Positions 35,279 through 44,800 are shown, counted from the stretch's first letter. The stretch: DNA of 64,000 nt from Chitinophaga sp. 180180018-3 (GCF_037893185.1 NZ_CP140772.1:6874001-6938000), one strand, 5' to 3'. The notes: generated from the sequence alone by a model not told the origin. Translations and numbers: made by a program.

Positions 35279-36763
35279 CTAGAACTGGAAATAGATTGGG
35301 ATCATGGGCTGGGTGCTCTTCACCTGTACCAGCAGCCAGATAAACGCTAACATAATGGCAATACTACCGGCTACCGGTACGCGGCCCAGGAACCTTTCCA
35401 GCGAAAATTCCACTTTCGAGGGCAGGAAGTGTAATACAAAGCCCAGTATCATTACCCAGAATACAGCAGTATATCCTTTATAGAGCTCTCCTGCGATCTC
35501 CGGCTGGAAATCGTACGCTACCTGGTGAATCAGTGACCACGCATCATGGAAGGTAGCTGCTTTAAAGAATACCCAACAGAAACAAACAAAATGGAAAGTG
35601 ATGAGTATACCGAGTAGCTTGAATAAACCAGCCTGCCAGCCGGTGAATACTTTCTTCGTCCGTTTCAGGTAGTCGATCCGTACTTTATCCAAGGCCAGGG
35701 CAGTTCCGTGCATGGCTCCCCAGAAGATAAAGTTCCAGCTGGCGCCATGCCAGAAGCCTCCGATCAGCATCGTTAAGCCCAGGTTGATGTATTGCCTCAC
35801 TTTTCCCTTACGGTTACCGCCCAAAGGAATATAGAGGTAATCCCTCAACCAGCTGGACAATGAAATATGCCAGCGGCGCCAGAACTCTGTAATAGAGGAA
35901 CTCTGGTAGGGGGAATCGAAGTTAGGCGGGATCTTGAATCCTGTCCATCGTGCAATACCAAGTGCCATATCGGAATAACCGGAGAAATCGCAATAGATCA
36001 CCAACGCGTACCCATATACGCCCAGCAGGCATTCCAGCCCCGTGTGTTTACTCGGGTCATCGAAGATGTACTGCACAAAGTTCTGATAGATAAAATCCGA
36101 AATAACGATCTTCTTAAACAAGCCTCCCATGATCAGGTACATCCCCTTTCCGATATCTTCTGAATTGAGCCGGTAAGGCTGAGAGATCTGTGGGATAAAA
36201 TCAGCAGCACGTACGATGGGGCCCATCATCAGTTTCGGGAAAAACGACAGGAAGAACAGGTAGTCCATGAAATTGCTCACCGGTTTTATCTCTCTTCTGT
36301 AAACGTCTATGGTATAACTAAGGTTCTCAAATGTATAGAAGGAAATACCTATAGGAAGAATGAGTTTCAGCGTATTGATATGCCCTGCCGTAAGGTCATT
36401 GATAATACCAATGAAGAAGTTGGTGTACTTGAAATAAAACAGCAACCCTATATTAAGCAGGATACTCAGTATCAGCAGCGACTTTCTGGTCGACTTACTT
36501 GGGGTATTATAAATCCAGCGCGACAGATTAAAATCCACAATAGCCGACAGTATAACAAGGCCAACATAGTACCCGCAGGCCTTATAGAAAAAGTACAATG
36601 AAAAAACAGTATATACCCATACCCTGGCAGTTTTGTTCTTACTTGCCAGCAGGTAGCACATCATGAAGATGGCAAAGTAGTAAAAGAAAAAGCCACTGTT
36701 AAAAAGTACGGGGTCAGACTCATGATAGGTGAGTTCGTACAACAGCTTATTAATGTCGATCAT
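35279..36763 (-). CDS. MBOAT-family membrane O-acyltransferase (AlgI/PatA-like)
   Basis: A 494-residue polytopic membrane protein with about eleven hydrophobic segments. The catalytic His339 is in GGFWHGASWNF. SLSSWLRDYLYIPLGG and ITEFWRRWHIS are the family signatures. AlgI/PatA proteins pass acetyl groups across the inner membrane to periplasmic O-acetyltransferases acting on polysaccharide or peptidoglycan. It overlaps the upstream SGNH gene by 14 nt and is the last gene of a four-gene operon with two SGNH hydrolases and a glucosaminidase. Confidence 0.9.
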   Translation of the reverse strand: MIDINKLLYELTYHESDPVLFNSGFFFYYFAIFMMCYLLASKNKTARVWVYTVFSLYFFYKACGYYVGLVILSAIVDFNLSRWIYNTPSKSTRKSLLILSILLNIGLLFYFKYTNFFIGIINDLTAGHINTLKLILPIGISFYTFENLSYTIDVYRREIKPVSNFMDYLFFLSFFPKLMMGPIVRAADFIPQISQPYRLNSEDIGKGMYLIMGGLFKKIVISDFIYQNFVQYIFDDPSKHTGLECLLGVYGYALVIYCDFSGYSDMALGIARWTGFKIPPNFDSPYQSSSITEFWRRWHISLSSWLRDYLYIPLGGNRKGKVRQYINLGLTMLIGGFWHGASWNFIFWGAMHGTALALDKVRIDYLKRTKKVFTGWQAGLFKLLGILITFHFVCFCWVFFKAATFHDAWSLIHQVAYDFQPEIAGELYKGYTAVFWVMILGFVLHFLPSKVEFSLERFLGRVPVAGSIAIMLAFIWLLVQVKSTQPMIPIYFQF

Positions 36764-38030
36764 TGGAGCTTACTGAGTTTTTCTTTGTTTCCTGTAGATA
36801 ATGTGAATATGATTGCTGCAGCGCTTCAAACAATAACTGTCCCTGCAACTGATATCCTCTTGTGCTGAAATGAATATGGTCGGGCGCCCATGCTCCTGCG
36901 AATCTTTCTTTCTGCGCCTTATTTACTGCATTAAAATTCCAGCAGGCAAATCCGTACTGGCGTGCATATCCCATAATCTGCTGCGTTACCATGGAAATAT
37001 ACGGGTTAGGGTAATATGCAGTATGATAAATCGTTCTGTATTTTCGCTTGCCTATTTTTTTCCGGGTAGCAGTCCTCACCATTCTCATACAATCCGGAGG
37101 CGTAGTCAGTAATATACTTACGGTGGGATCCTGTTTCCGGATGAGCTGTACAGCCCTGTCTATCTCATCTCTGAAGGCCAGAGGGTCCATTCTGCCACCG
37201 TATGCTTCATTGGTTCCCAGGGAGATGATGACCAGCCTGGGTTTCATCGTAGCCATGCCTGCCAGCAGCACATTATCTGTTTCATTGTATTGCTGGTACA
37301 TAGCGCCATTGATACCTACGCTGTTGTATAAGATACCATTGCGGCCATTTTCCATAATAGCACCGTAGAAACGGAATTGTGCGCCGGTATTGCCTTCCCA
37401 TCTGGCCTGGAACCACTGTTGTGCCTGTGAATAATCGAGTGTGGCCATGCTGATAGTAGGCGAGCCCGGGAATGCTGCCGGTGTGATGGTTACATTGGCG
37501 TTGGGTGCTACTACCGTGGTGGTGGTATTACCAGCATCATAGAATAATTTCGCCCTGCGGAAGTTATTGTCCATAAAGCCATCCGGCTTGCCATTGAATG
37601 AGAGGGAGGGCGCATTGTTCTGAGAATAGATGGTGATGGCACCCGGCCCCAGCACATTGGATTTATTACGGTCTACTACCCTGTCGGAAGCCCATCTTAC
37701 GGTGCTGGACCAGCGATAGTCTTCCGGGCCGTTGGTACCGGCCAGGTTATATGGAAAAACAAAACCACGGCCAGCATAGCCGAATTGCTGCTGGAGCAGG
37801 GAGGCTGTCATCAGCGGGAAATAGCCTGCCTGTACATGTGAATCACCCAGGTGAAGGATGGAAACAACGCTGCTGTCGGCTCCTAAAAAGGCATGAAATA
37901 CATTATACAACGCAGTATCCTGCTGGATGCTGTTGATGTTTACCTGTTGCGCATAAGTTGTAAATCCGCCCAGCAGCAGTGCAAGCACTGCCAGCCAACG
38001 GCCTCTAAGGTTGTGCCAGCCTGTACTCAT
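36750..38030 (-). CDS. Secreted SGNH/GDSL-family esterase or O-acetyltransferase
   Basis: A 426-residue periplasmic protein with a signal peptide (LAVLALLLGGFTTYAQ). SGNH block I is LHLGDSHVQAG (Ser64), block III is ISLGTNEAYGG and block V is PDHIHFSTRG (Asp/His). A large insertion of strands (about 130-230) separates blocks I and III, resembling the carbohydrate-binding-like insert of Ape1-type esterases. It overlaps the preceding SGNH gene by 26 nt and the MBOAT gene by 14 nt. With the MBOAT partner it may transfer or remove acetyl groups on a cell-wall polymer. Confidence 0.82.
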   Translation of the reverse strand: MSTGWHNLRGRWLAVLALLLGGFTTYAQQVNINSIQQDTALYNVFHAFLGADSSVVSILHLGDSHVQAGYFPLMTASLLQQQFGYAGRGFVFPYNLAGTNGPEDYRWSSTVRWASDRVVDRNKSNVLGPGAITIYSQNNAPSLSFNGKPDGFMDNNFRRAKLFYDAGNTTTTVVAPNANVTITPAAFPGSPTISMATLDYSQAQQWFQARWEGNTGAQFRFYGAIMENGRNGILYNSVGINGAMYQQYNETDNVLLAGMATMKPRLVIISLGTNEAYGGRMDPLAFRDEIDRAVQLIRKQDPTVSILLTTPPDCMRMVRTATRKKIGKRKYRTIYHTAYYPNPYISMVTQQIMGYARQYGFACWNFNAVNKAQKERFAGAWAPDHIHFSTRGYQLQGQLLFEALQQSYSHYLQETKKNSVSSNDRH

Positions 38031-39408
38031 TCATAATAGCTTTATAAAGCAGCGCCCCTACTTTGGCTGCTCCTGTTCTGTTAAAGTGTGTGTAATCCTT
38101 GTTGGCCATCACCGTGTCTCCTTCAACCCACTTTACCATGGACCCTTCGCCGCCCATAGCAGCAAACAGGTTCCAGTAGGCAGTACCATGGCCTGCAGCC
38201 AGATCGTGCTGTACTTTGAGTAATGCTTCCACGCCCGGAGCAGTGATGTATTTGTCGGCCTTGCGGTACGACTTATCCGCTGTTCCCACGATCAGGAAGG
38301 AGGTTCCCGGCAGATCATTGCGCAGGGAATCCAGTACTTTTTTCATAGGGCGTTCGTACCAGCTGTAGTCTGTCAGTTCAGGCCTGAACAGCACATTGGC
38401 GCCATAGTGCATCACTACGAGGTCGTAAGGACGCTCCTGTTGCATACGCCGTATCATGTCGGCAGACAGGTGGCCCAGCTCTACACCGCTGATGCCTCTG
38501 AAAGAGTAGTTGTCTACATAAATTCCATTCCCGTTCTCAAAACAAACACCATAGAAAGGCATAGCGTTCCCGGAATACCTGATCATCAGCGAAGCCTGAC
38601 CTGTATCCTGCTGCAGATCCAGCCTGTTCACCTCGGCATTACCGGAAAGCGTATAGGCTTTATCGTTAACCGTAACGGCAGCATCGCTGGCAGGGCCATA
38701 AAGAATGGATATGTCCTGGAATTTATCGAGTAAAGGTTTTTTAACGGGAGAATATTTCACCCAGCTGCTGCCTCCCGGGTAAAACGTATGACCGGATAAT
38801 CCAAGTACTACGTTATCCGGAGGAGAGTTTTTATAATGATAATCTTTCCAGTCGGTAGAAAAGGTATGCGTGATGGTAGTCCGGAAAGAAGCCACCACAG
38901 AAGTTACCGGAACAAAGCCCACTCCTGCGCCGCCAAAATAATGCTGCAGGCTGTCGCGCAGATCGCCGGTGATGAGATCGCCTTCGATCATAGAATCACC
39001 AAAATAAGCGATGCGGACTTTGCGGCGTTTGCCGGCTTTCAGCTCCCTCAGGGCATTGAAGAATTGCTTCAACCCCGCCACCGTGTCGCCCGGAACAGGA
39101 GAAGCATATTCCATAATGCCGGAATATGACATAAAATCATGGGTGTGGTCAGGGTTGGGTAAATGGGGATTTCCGGCAACAGTAGTACTGTCTAAACCAG
39201 AAAGCTTACCGGAGTCCTGACCGGCTCCGGTAAGCTTTTTATTGTCCGGGGAAACAGATCCTGTTCTTAATTCAGAGAGCAGATCCAGTTTGCGGAATTG
39301 AAAGTCTTTATATGAAAGGCTGTAATCTAACTGCGACAGCCCTACTACACAGATTAAAGTTCCAAGAATAATATAGAACGGATAGGCAGACTTGTTTTTG
39401 CCGGACAT
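38005..39408 (-). CDS. Membrane-anchored SGNH/GDSL-family hydrolase
   Basis: A 467-residue protein anchored by one N-terminal helix (PFYIILGTLICVVGLSQL) with the rest in the periplasm. Block I is IAYFGDSMIEGD (Ser139), block III is VVMHYGANVLF and block V is NKDYTHFNRTG. It is related in plan to the next gene but clearly divergent, so this looks like an old duplication. The start is 23 nt after the glucosaminidase stop and the end overlaps the next SGNH gene. A role as the PatB-like transferase partner of the MBOAT protein, or as the opposing esterase, is inferred from context. Confidence 0.8.
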   Translation of the reverse strand: MSGKNKSAYPFYIILGTLICVVGLSQLDYSLSYKDFQFRKLDLLSELRTGSVSPDNKKLTGAGQDSGKLSGLDSTTVAGNPHLPNPDHTHDFMSYSGIMEYASPVPGDTVAGLKQFFNALRELKAGKRRKVRIAYFGDSMIEGDLITGDLRDSLQHYFGGAGVGFVPVTSVVASFRTTITHTFSTDWKDYHYKNSPPDNVVLGLSGHTFYPGGSSWVKYSPVKKPLLDKFQDISILYGPASDAAVTVNDKAYTLSGNAEVNRLDLQQDTGQASLMIRYSGNAMPFYGVCFENGNGIYVDNYSFRGISGVELGHLSADMIRRMQQERPYDLVVMHYGANVLFRPELTDYSWYERPMKKVLDSLRNDLPGTSFLIVGTADKSYRKADKYITAPGVEALLKVQHDLAAGHGTAYWNLFAAMGGEGSMVKWVEGDTVMANKDYTHFNRTGAAKVGALLYKAIMNEYRLAQP

Positions 39409-39431
39409 AGTTAATTGAATCAGTTAGCGTC

Positions 39432-40058
39432 TCACCGATCGCTTGCAGGCGGCGCACCTACGGTCAACCATTTTTCTGATTCCGTTGCCACGCTATCCAT
39501 ACTTGCGTCCAGCTTGTACAATTTGTAACGGTTAATAATATTTGTCACTCTATTGATCCATACATGACCAGCTGAGGAATAGCCGCTATGGTTCATCTTT
39601 TTGAGCCAAGCGCTGAATTCCGGGTTACCTTTCATCTGGCCGAACCATTTTTTACTGGTTAGTAGCTCCACAAAATGCTCATAGGAGGCTACATCGGATA
39701 CATATTGTTTATAAACGGAACGATGTCCGGATTTAGTCTGGGCCAGGTTATTTCTCCCTACGATCCCAAAATGGTTATGTAGCAGTTTCGCATTCCTGCT
39801 GGTGCCTGTACCTGATTCCAGCATGGCTATCCCGAGGATAACGCTTGCTGGTATACCAGTTTCCTGCATTAATTCTACGGATACTGGTTTAAATTTCTTC
39901 AGATAATTGTTTGTGGATTGTTGCGCAAACCCAACATTGCTGAGCATTAGCAATAGTAACACCGCACATAACCATACTGTCCTCTTGAAGAATAATGAAA
40001 TTCTCATGGTAGTATTTTTTGTTACAGGTGATAGTTTTCTCTTTGTTTTCAGCATCAT
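39432..40058 (-). CDS. Secreted glucosaminidase-domain peptidoglycan hydrolase
   Basis: A 208-residue protein of the FlgJ/LytG-type glucosaminidase family, which cleaves beta-1,4 bonds in peptidoglycan glycans. The hydrophobic segment VWLCAVLLLLMLSNVGFA is an export signal. The catalytic glutamate is in GIAMLESGTG, and HNHFGIVGRN and YVSDVASYEHFVELL are family blocks. Two starts are possible: 40058 (GAGG upstream, long n-region) or ATG at 40007 (MRISLFFKRT). It heads the operon with the two SGNH proteins and the MBOAT protein, which points to peptidoglycan as the shared target. Confidence 0.8.
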   Translation of the reverse strand: MMLKTKRKLSPVTKNTTMRISLFFKRTVWLCAVLLLLMLSNVGFAQQSTNNYLKKFKPVSVELMQETGIPASVILGIAMLESGTGTSRNAKLLHNHFGIVGRNNLAQTKSGHRSVYKQYVSDVASYEHFVELLTSKKWFGQMKGNPEFSAWLKKMNHSGYSSAGHVWINRVTNIINRYKLYKLDASMDSVATESEKWLTVGAPPASDR

Positions 40059-40189
40059 TTACTTGCCTCACATATCAACGATGATCACACCGCAATATTA
40101 CTTTAAAAATTTAAATAATACGTCGTTTCTCTCTTTTTATCTATCCTGTTAATCTCTTGTTAAAAAAAATTGTTCCTTATATTAGTGTC

Positions 40190-40230
40190 AATCCCCTTTG
40201 ATGCGGCAAACAGCCATACCAAAGGGGATT
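40190..40230 (+). terminator. Hairpin with T tract reading on the plus strand
   Basis: A perfect 11-bp stem (AATCCCCTTTG with CAAAGGGGATT) has a 19-nt loop and is followed by T5 counting the arm end. No plus-strand gene lies upstream. It could serve the minus-strand aspS gene only as a stem without a T tract. Confidence 0.4.
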
Positions 40231-40281
40231 TTTGATACAAAAGCCTCTTATTCAACAAAGATTATGCCGCGTTAGCGGGCA

Positions 40282-42048
40282 CTACCTTTTAACAGCAGCT
40301 TCTTTAACCAGCGCTATACGCAGCTCATCCAGCTGTGCCTGGTCCAGTTCACCCGGAGCATCCAGCATTACATCGCGGCCGGAATTGTTTTTCGGGAACG
40401 CGATAAAGTCACGGATACTTTCACTGCCACCAAACAGTGAGCAAAGGCGGTCGAATCCGAAAGCGATACCACCATGTGGCGGTGCGCCATATTCGAAGGC
40501 GCCCAGGAGGAAGCCAAACTTACGTTCTGCCTCTTCTCTGCTCATTCCCAGCGCTGAGAACATTTTCTGCTGCAAATCGCGTTGGAAGATACGGATGGAC
40601 CCTCCACCTACTTCTGTACCATTCAATACTATATCGTAGGCATTAGCCTTAATTTTAGCGTATTGTGAGATATCATCCATCAGGGCGATATGTTCCGGTT
40701 TTGGTGACGTGAACGGATGATGACGAGCTACCCAGCGATTTTCCTCTTCGGCATATTCAAATAACGGAAAGTCTATTACCCACAACGGTTTAAACTCGTT
40801 TTTGTTGCGTAAACCGAGGCGTTCTCCCATCTCAAGGCGGAGCTCGCTGGCAGCTTTCCTGGTACGCTCTTCTCTGCCGGCCAGTACCAGTATGAGGTCG
40901 CCCGGTTCAGCCTGACATTTTTGCACCCATAATTTTAACTGGGATTCATCGAAAAATTTATCCACAGAACTTTTCAGGGAACCGTCGGCGCCATATTTCA
41001 CATAAACGAGCCCGCTCATGCCAATCTGCGGCCGTTTTACCCATTCTGTGAGTTCATCCAGCTGTTTACGGGTATATTCTGCACAACCTTTGGCAGCAAT
41101 CGCCACTACCAGTTCTGCATCATCAAATACCTTAAATCCTTTGTTTTTAACGGTATCGTTCAGGTTTACCAGCTTCATTTCAAAGCGGATATCCGGTTTA
41201 TCGTTACCATAGTATTCCATGGCATCATCCCATGTCATACGAGGGAAGGGCTCATTGAATTCGATACCTTTTATTTCTTTGAAAATATATTTCAGCATAT
41301 TTTCGAAAGTATTCAGAATGTCTTCCTGCTCTACAAAGCTCATTTCACAGTCGATCTGTGTGAATTCCGGCTGGCGATCGGCCCGGAGATCTTCATCCCT
41401 GAAGCATTTTACGATCTGGTAGTAACGGTCGTAACCACTTACCATCAGCAGCTGCTTAAATGTTTGCGGCGACTGTGGCAGGCCGTAGAACTGATTGGGA
41501 TTCATGCGGCTGGGCACCACGAAATCGCGGGCACCTTCGGGGGTGGAGTTGATCAGGAACGGAGTTTCTATATCCAGGAAGCCGGCGGTGTGCAGGTAAT
41601 TCCTTGCAGCACGGCCTATGCGGTAGCGCAGTTCCAGGTTTTGCCTCACCACATTGCGGCGAAGATCCAGGAAACGGTACTTCATGCGCAGCTCATCACC
41701 TCCGTCGGTATCATCCAGCAGGGTGAAAGGCGGCGTTTTGGCAGCGTTCAGGATAGTGAAGTCGCTAACAGTGATTTCGATATCACCGGTAGGGATATTC
41801 TTATTTTTATTGGAGCGCTCAGTTACGGTACCTTTTACCTGGATAACGAATTCACGACCCAGGGGCTGGGCATCCAGCCTGGCATTCAGATTTTCACCAA
41901 ACAGCAGCTGTGTGATCCCGTAACGATCTCGCAGATCCACGAAATTGATGCTGCCAAACTTTCTTACTGTCTGTATCCATCCGGCCAGTGTTACTTCCTG
42001 ACCCACCTGTTCTATTCGTAATTCCCCGCAAGTGTGCGTCCTGTACAT
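40282..42048 (-). CDS. aspS: Aspartate--tRNA ligase
   Basis: Class IIb aminoacyl-tRNA synthetase charging tRNA-Asp, 588 residues (bacterial-type length, with the GAD insertion). The N-terminal OB fold binds the anticodon ([23 protein letters not shown]). Class II motif 2 is in [21 protein letters not shown] and motif 3 in [32 protein letters not shown] is the expected active-site segment. Whether it is discriminating or also charges tRNA-Asn was not decided. A TAnnTTTG element lies about 100 nt upstream. Confidence 0.97.
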   Translation of the reverse strand: MYRTHTCGELRIEQVGQEVTLAGWIQTVRKFGSINFVDLRDRYGITQLLFGENLNARLDAQPLGREFVIQVKGTVTERSNKNKNIPTGDIEITVSDFTILNAAKTPPFTLLDDTDGGDELRMKYRFLDLRRNVVRQNLELRYRIGRAARNYLHTAGFLDIETPFLINSTPEGARDFVVPSRMNPNQFYGLPQSPQTFKQLLMVSGYDRYYQIVKCFRDEDLRADRQPEFTQIDCEMSFVEQEDILNTFENMLKYIFKEIKGIEFNEPFPRMTWDDAMEYYGNDKPDIRFEMKLVNLNDTVKNKGFKVFDDAELVVAIAAKGCAEYTRKQLDELTEWVKRPQIGMSGLVYVKYGADGSLKSSVDKFFDESQLKLWVQKCQAEPGDLILVLAGREERTRKAASELRLEMGERLGLRNKNEFKPLWVIDFPLFEYAEEENRWVARHHPFTSPKPEHIALMDDISQYAKIKANAYDIVLNGTEVGGGSIRIFQRDLQQKMFSALGMSREEAERKFGFLLGAFEYGAPPHGGIAFGFDRLCSLFGGSESIRDFIAFPKNNSGRDVMLDAPGELDQAQLDELRIALVKEAAVKR

Positions 42049-42150
42049 GCGTAAATAATTGATTTAGTTAGTTTTATGGTTGAATTACGGGATAAGCTGT
42101 CTTCAATTGGCGACCACTATCCAGTTGTTCACTTACACCCATAAGGGGGG

Positions 42151-42158
42151 CAAAGATA
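42151..42158 (-). promoter_or_regulatory. Predicted aspS promoter, -7 element
   Basis: The minus strand reads TATCTTTG, giving a leader of about 95 nt before the aspS ATG. No -33 partner is obvious. Confidence 0.45.
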
Positions 42159-42192
42159 CGGTTTGGATCCTGCATTTTAAGCCCGCGGTGTG

Positions 42193-43227
42193 TTAAAAAT
42201 ATCTATACAGGCTGATCTCCCTCATCAGAGGCGCATTTGAAACAAACACATCCTTTAAATGTGCTGCCATGAAAGGGGCTAGCGAGCATCCCTTGGTTCC
42301 GAGGCCGTTAAATATACCGATGGCAGGGTATTCGGGATGGAAACCGGCAATCGGGCGCCGGTCGTTCCCCGAGGGGCGTACGGCAGCCAACTGGTCTGTC
42401 ACCTCAAACGGTACTTTGAGCAGCTGGCGAAGGTTCTTTTCCAGGGTTTCCCGTTGCCCGGCGGTGGGGTGATCATTTTCATAATCCCAGGCGAAAGAAG
42501 ACCCTGCCCAAAACAAATCTCCCTCCTGAGGAACGAGGGTTATTCCTTTTTTGATGATATCGGCTGTTTCCAGTCCGGGTACCTTCACTAATAGTACCTC
42601 TCCTTTATTAGGCAAAAATTTAACCGTCTTAAAATAAGGCAGCCCGGTAGTTGCTACGCCATCGCAGAAGATAATTTTTCCGGCTGCGATATCTTTATAA
42701 ACAATACCATCGGCAGTTATTTCCATATCATTTACATCAAAATGAGTTGTAACAAGAGCATCCAGAGATTCCAGATATTGGCGGTAAGCGGACAGTAACT
42801 GCCGGAGATTAACAGTAGCGCCTTTTACAATAGCGGCGCCATATGGCTGATCCAGATATGCTTCGTATTTCAATGCAGTGGGTAACTCCGTATATGCATT
42901 GCCGGTAGTTTTGTTAAGGAAAGCTTCTCTCATTTGGGCTGAAGGGAAAACGGTCCATAACTGACGCTCTGTAAAAACCGGCACCTGCAGCAAAGCCGAA
43001 AGCTGCAGATAGGTAGTTTTTGCAAACGGATAAATAGTATCGTACATCCAGGCTGGCTCAAACCGGCGACCGGATACCGGGTTAATAATTCCCGCGGCCA
43101 CCCTTGATGCACTGTTAGGTTTAGCGTCGTCTATAACGATTACTTTTTTCCCTGCCTCTAGTAAGAACCAGCTCAGCATGGTTCCCGCAATTCCCTGCCC
43201 TATGATAATGTAATCTGCTTTCCTCAT
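42193..43227 (-). CDS. FAD-dependent oxidoreductase of the DAO family
   Basis: A 344-residue flavoprotein. The dinucleotide-binding motif is IIGQGIAGTMLSWFL at residues 8-22, followed by VIVIDD. AAGIINPVSGRRF resembles the DAO/glycine-oxidase (ThiO, MnmC C-domain) group. The C-terminal flavin-contact segment is in GIFNGLGTKGCSLAPFMA. It could oxidise an amino acid or a modified base precursor; no substrate can be assigned. A -7 element lies only 5 nt before the ATG. The IS-interrupted palindrome lies just upstream. Confidence 0.8.
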   Translation of the reverse strand: MRKADYIIIGQGIAGTMLSWFLLEAGKKVIVIDDAKPNSASRVAAGIINPVSGRRFEPAWMYDTIYPFAKTTYLQLSALLQVPVFTERQLWTVFPSAQMREAFLNKTTGNAYTELPTALKYEAYLDQPYGAAIVKGATVNLRQLLSAYRQYLESLDALVTTHFDVNDMEITADGIVYKDIAAGKIIFCDGVATTGLPYFKTVKFLPNKGEVLLVKVPGLETADIIKKGITLVPQEGDLFWAGSSFAWDYENDHPTAGQRETLEKNLRQLLKVPFEVTDQLAAVRPSGNDRRPIAGFHPEYPAIGIFNGLGTKGCSLAPFMAAHLKDVFVSNAPLMREISLYRYF

Positions 43228-43232
43228 AATCC

Positions 43233-43240
43233 CAAAAATA
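43233..43240 (-). promoter_or_regulatory. Possible -7 element abutting the FAD oxidoreductase start
   Basis: The minus strand reads TATTTTTG and then five bases to ATG. If functional, the mRNA would be leaderless. TTTG at 43260-43257 is 16 nt upstream, a somewhat short spacing. Confidence 0.35.
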
Positions 43241-43267
43241 GGGATAATGCAAAATACAAAACTTTAA

Positions 43268-43318
43268 GAATTAAGAATATAGAATAGGGAATTAAGAATG
43301 AAAGCGAAGAATTTAGCG
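43268..43318. repeat. Left arm of an IS-split palindrome, GAATTAAG family (copy 4)
   Basis: This 51-nt arm is the inverted match of 44801-44851 with one mismatch. The two arms were presumably a single hairpin before the IS3 element inserted in the loop. The flanking loop remnant GATAGTATT matches the loop of copy 2. Confidence 0.85.
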
Positions 43319-43376
43319 GATAGTATTTGGAGTGAACCCAAAAGGTTAGACGTTTTTTAAAAATAAAGAGATTAAG

Positions 43377-44180
43377 TTAAATGGCCTGAGTTCGGTAATT
43401 TACAGGGCTCAGGCCATTTAATTTTAGTTTGATTCTATCGTTATTGTAGTAGCCAATATATTCTTCAATCTGCTGTTTTAAGACTGTAATAGAGTCAAAT
43501 TTTTCAAGATAGAACAACTCTGTTTTTAGGACACTAAAGAAACTCTCCATAGCAGCATTGTCCAAACAATTACCTTTTCCAGACATGCTCTGCTCGATAT
43601 TGCAGTCAATCAGCATCTTTTGATATTGTTTCATCTGGTATTGCCATCCCTGATCAGAGTGTAATATCAGTTTACTATCGGTAGGCAGCCTGGGGAGGGC
43701 ATTTTGAAGCATATCAATGATTGGCTGAAAGGTGGAGCGTTCCGATAGACTATAACTCACTATTTCCCCATTGTACAGATCCATTATAGGAGAAAGATAG
43801 AGCTTTTGATCTCCTACCACAAACATGGTTACATCTGTAACCCATTTTTGGCAGGGCTTCTCTGCTTTAAAATCCCTCTTTAGCAGATTGGGCGCGATTC
43901 TGCCCTGCTGCCCTTTATAAGATCTGTATTTTTTTACCCTGACCAGGCTTTTCAAATTACAGGCCCTCATCATTTTCAGTACTGTCTTGTGATTAATTTC
44001 CCTGCCTGATCGCCTCAATGCTGCTGTTATGCGTCTGTAGCCATATCTACCTTTATGCTGATGATAAAGCGCTGTTATTGCTCCTTTTAATATGGCATGT
44101 TTATCAGGTACTGACACTTGTTTGAGATAGTAATAATAAGTACTTCGAGCCATCCCTGCCACCTTCAGCAGTAACTCCAA
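43377..44180 (-). CDS. IS3-family transposase OrfB (DDE integrase core)
   Basis: A 267-residue catalytic part. An N-terminal HTH_21-like region (KGRYGYRRITAALRR) is followed by an rve-type integrase core. The catalytic triad is Asp in KWVTDVTMF, Asp in LHSDQGWQY and Glu in NAAMESFFSVLK. The first codon of this frame is TTG and there is no convincing ribosome site. The real product is expected to be OrfAB, made by -1 frameshifting within orfA. The frame is open back to the slippery site. Confidence 0.92.
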   Translation of the reverse strand: MELLLKVAGMARSTYYYYLKQVSVPDKHAILKGAITALYHQHKGRYGYRRITAALRRSGREINHKTVLKMMRACNLKSLVRVKKYRSYKGQQGRIAPNLLKRDFKAEKPCQKWVTDVTMFVVGDQKLYLSPIMDLYNGEIVSYSLSERSTFQPIIDMLQNALPRLPTDSKLILHSDQGWQYQMKQYQKMLIDCNIEQSMSGKGNCLDNAAMESFFSVLKTELFYLEKFDSITVLKQQIEEYIGYYNNDRIKLKLNGLSPVNYRTQAI

Positions 44181-44194
44181 TGAATAATGCGGCC

Positions 44195-44749
44195 TTAATT
44201 CTCTGATGGCTCTTGCCGCTTGTTTTGATCCTGAGCGGCTTTCTCTTCCTGAATTAAGGCATCCAACTTTTTTAGGTAGGCATTCTCCGCCCGCAAATAC
44301 AACAGCTCTGCCTCTAAAGCCGCTAGTTTGGCCTGTGTTGGATCTGTTACTGGTTTTTTACTCTTTTTCGATTTTTTTGTCATCGTCGAACTTTTTCGGC
44401 CTCTTGTCTCTTTTAACAACCCGGCAGCTCCCTCTCGTTCATACTTTTTAAGCCATCGACCAACTATATTATCCTGGGTAATACCAAAAATCATGGCTGT
44501 TTGCATTAAAGATAACCCCTTTTCAAACATATACTGGAGCACCTGGAATTTAAATGTTCCTGTATAATTACCTGGGCGCTGCTGTAATCCTGCTTGTCCA
44601 TGAAGCTTATAAAGATTGACCCAACGGTGAATTGTGGTATCGGTGCCTCCGATCTTGCGGGCAGCTGAGCTAAATGTGTCATGACCTGACAGTACGGACT
44701 TAACTGCTATTTGCTTTTGCGCTAAACTGTATTTGATTCGCTTATCCAT
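44195..44749 (-). CDS. IS3-family OrfA (helix-turn-helix protein)
   Basis: A 184-residue DNA-binding subunit with two HTH units (DTFSSAARKIGGTDTTIHRW and LSLMQTAMIFGITQDNIVGRW). A Lys-rich linker and a leucine-zipper-like coiled coil (LAALEAELLYLRAENAYLKKL) follow. This is the layout of the IS150 group. The frameshift heptamer is near the C-terminus. OrfA alone normally represses transposition, and OrfAB is the transposase. Confidence 0.9.
   Translation of the reverse strand: MDKRIKYSLAQKQIAVKSVLSGHDTFSSAARKIGGTDTTIHRWVNLYKLHGQAGLQQRPGNYTGTFKFQVLQYMFEKGLSLMQTAMIFGITQDNIVGRWLKKYEREGAAGLLKETRGRKSSTMTKKSKKSKKPVTDPTQAKLAALEAELLYLRAENAYLKKLDALIQEEKAAQDQNKRQEPSEN
44267..44273 (-). promoter_or_regulatory. 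Programmed -1 frameshift site of the IS3 element
   Basis: On the minus strand the orfA codons CTA AAA AAG present A AAA AAG in the correct phase (X XXY YYZ). After a -1 slip the frame reads without a stop into orfB, passing through IRELRPHYSLELLLK, the usual OrfAB junction. Confidence 0.85.
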
Positions 44750-44800
44750 AAAAATGCCCCCATAAAGTGTCTAACTTTTTGGGGGCACTTCAATTATAAT

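Larger units (their letters stand above)
43331..44789 (-). mobile_element. IS3-family (IS150-type) insertion sequence, 1,459 bp
   Basis: Terminal inverted repeats of 21 bp (43331-43351 and 44769-44789) agree at 18 positions with core CCCAAAA.GTTAGAC. Inside are orfA and orfB in the expected order and -1 phase, with a slippery A AAA AAG. Both frames are intact, so the copy looks functional. No clear target duplication is visible. The element lies inside the loop of a long chromosomal palindrome. Confidence 0.9.

Noticed and set aside
43320..44800. Target-site duplication flanking the IS3 element
   Set aside because: Bases next to the terminal repeats (TTGG and TCAA) do not form a direct repeat, so none is claimed.
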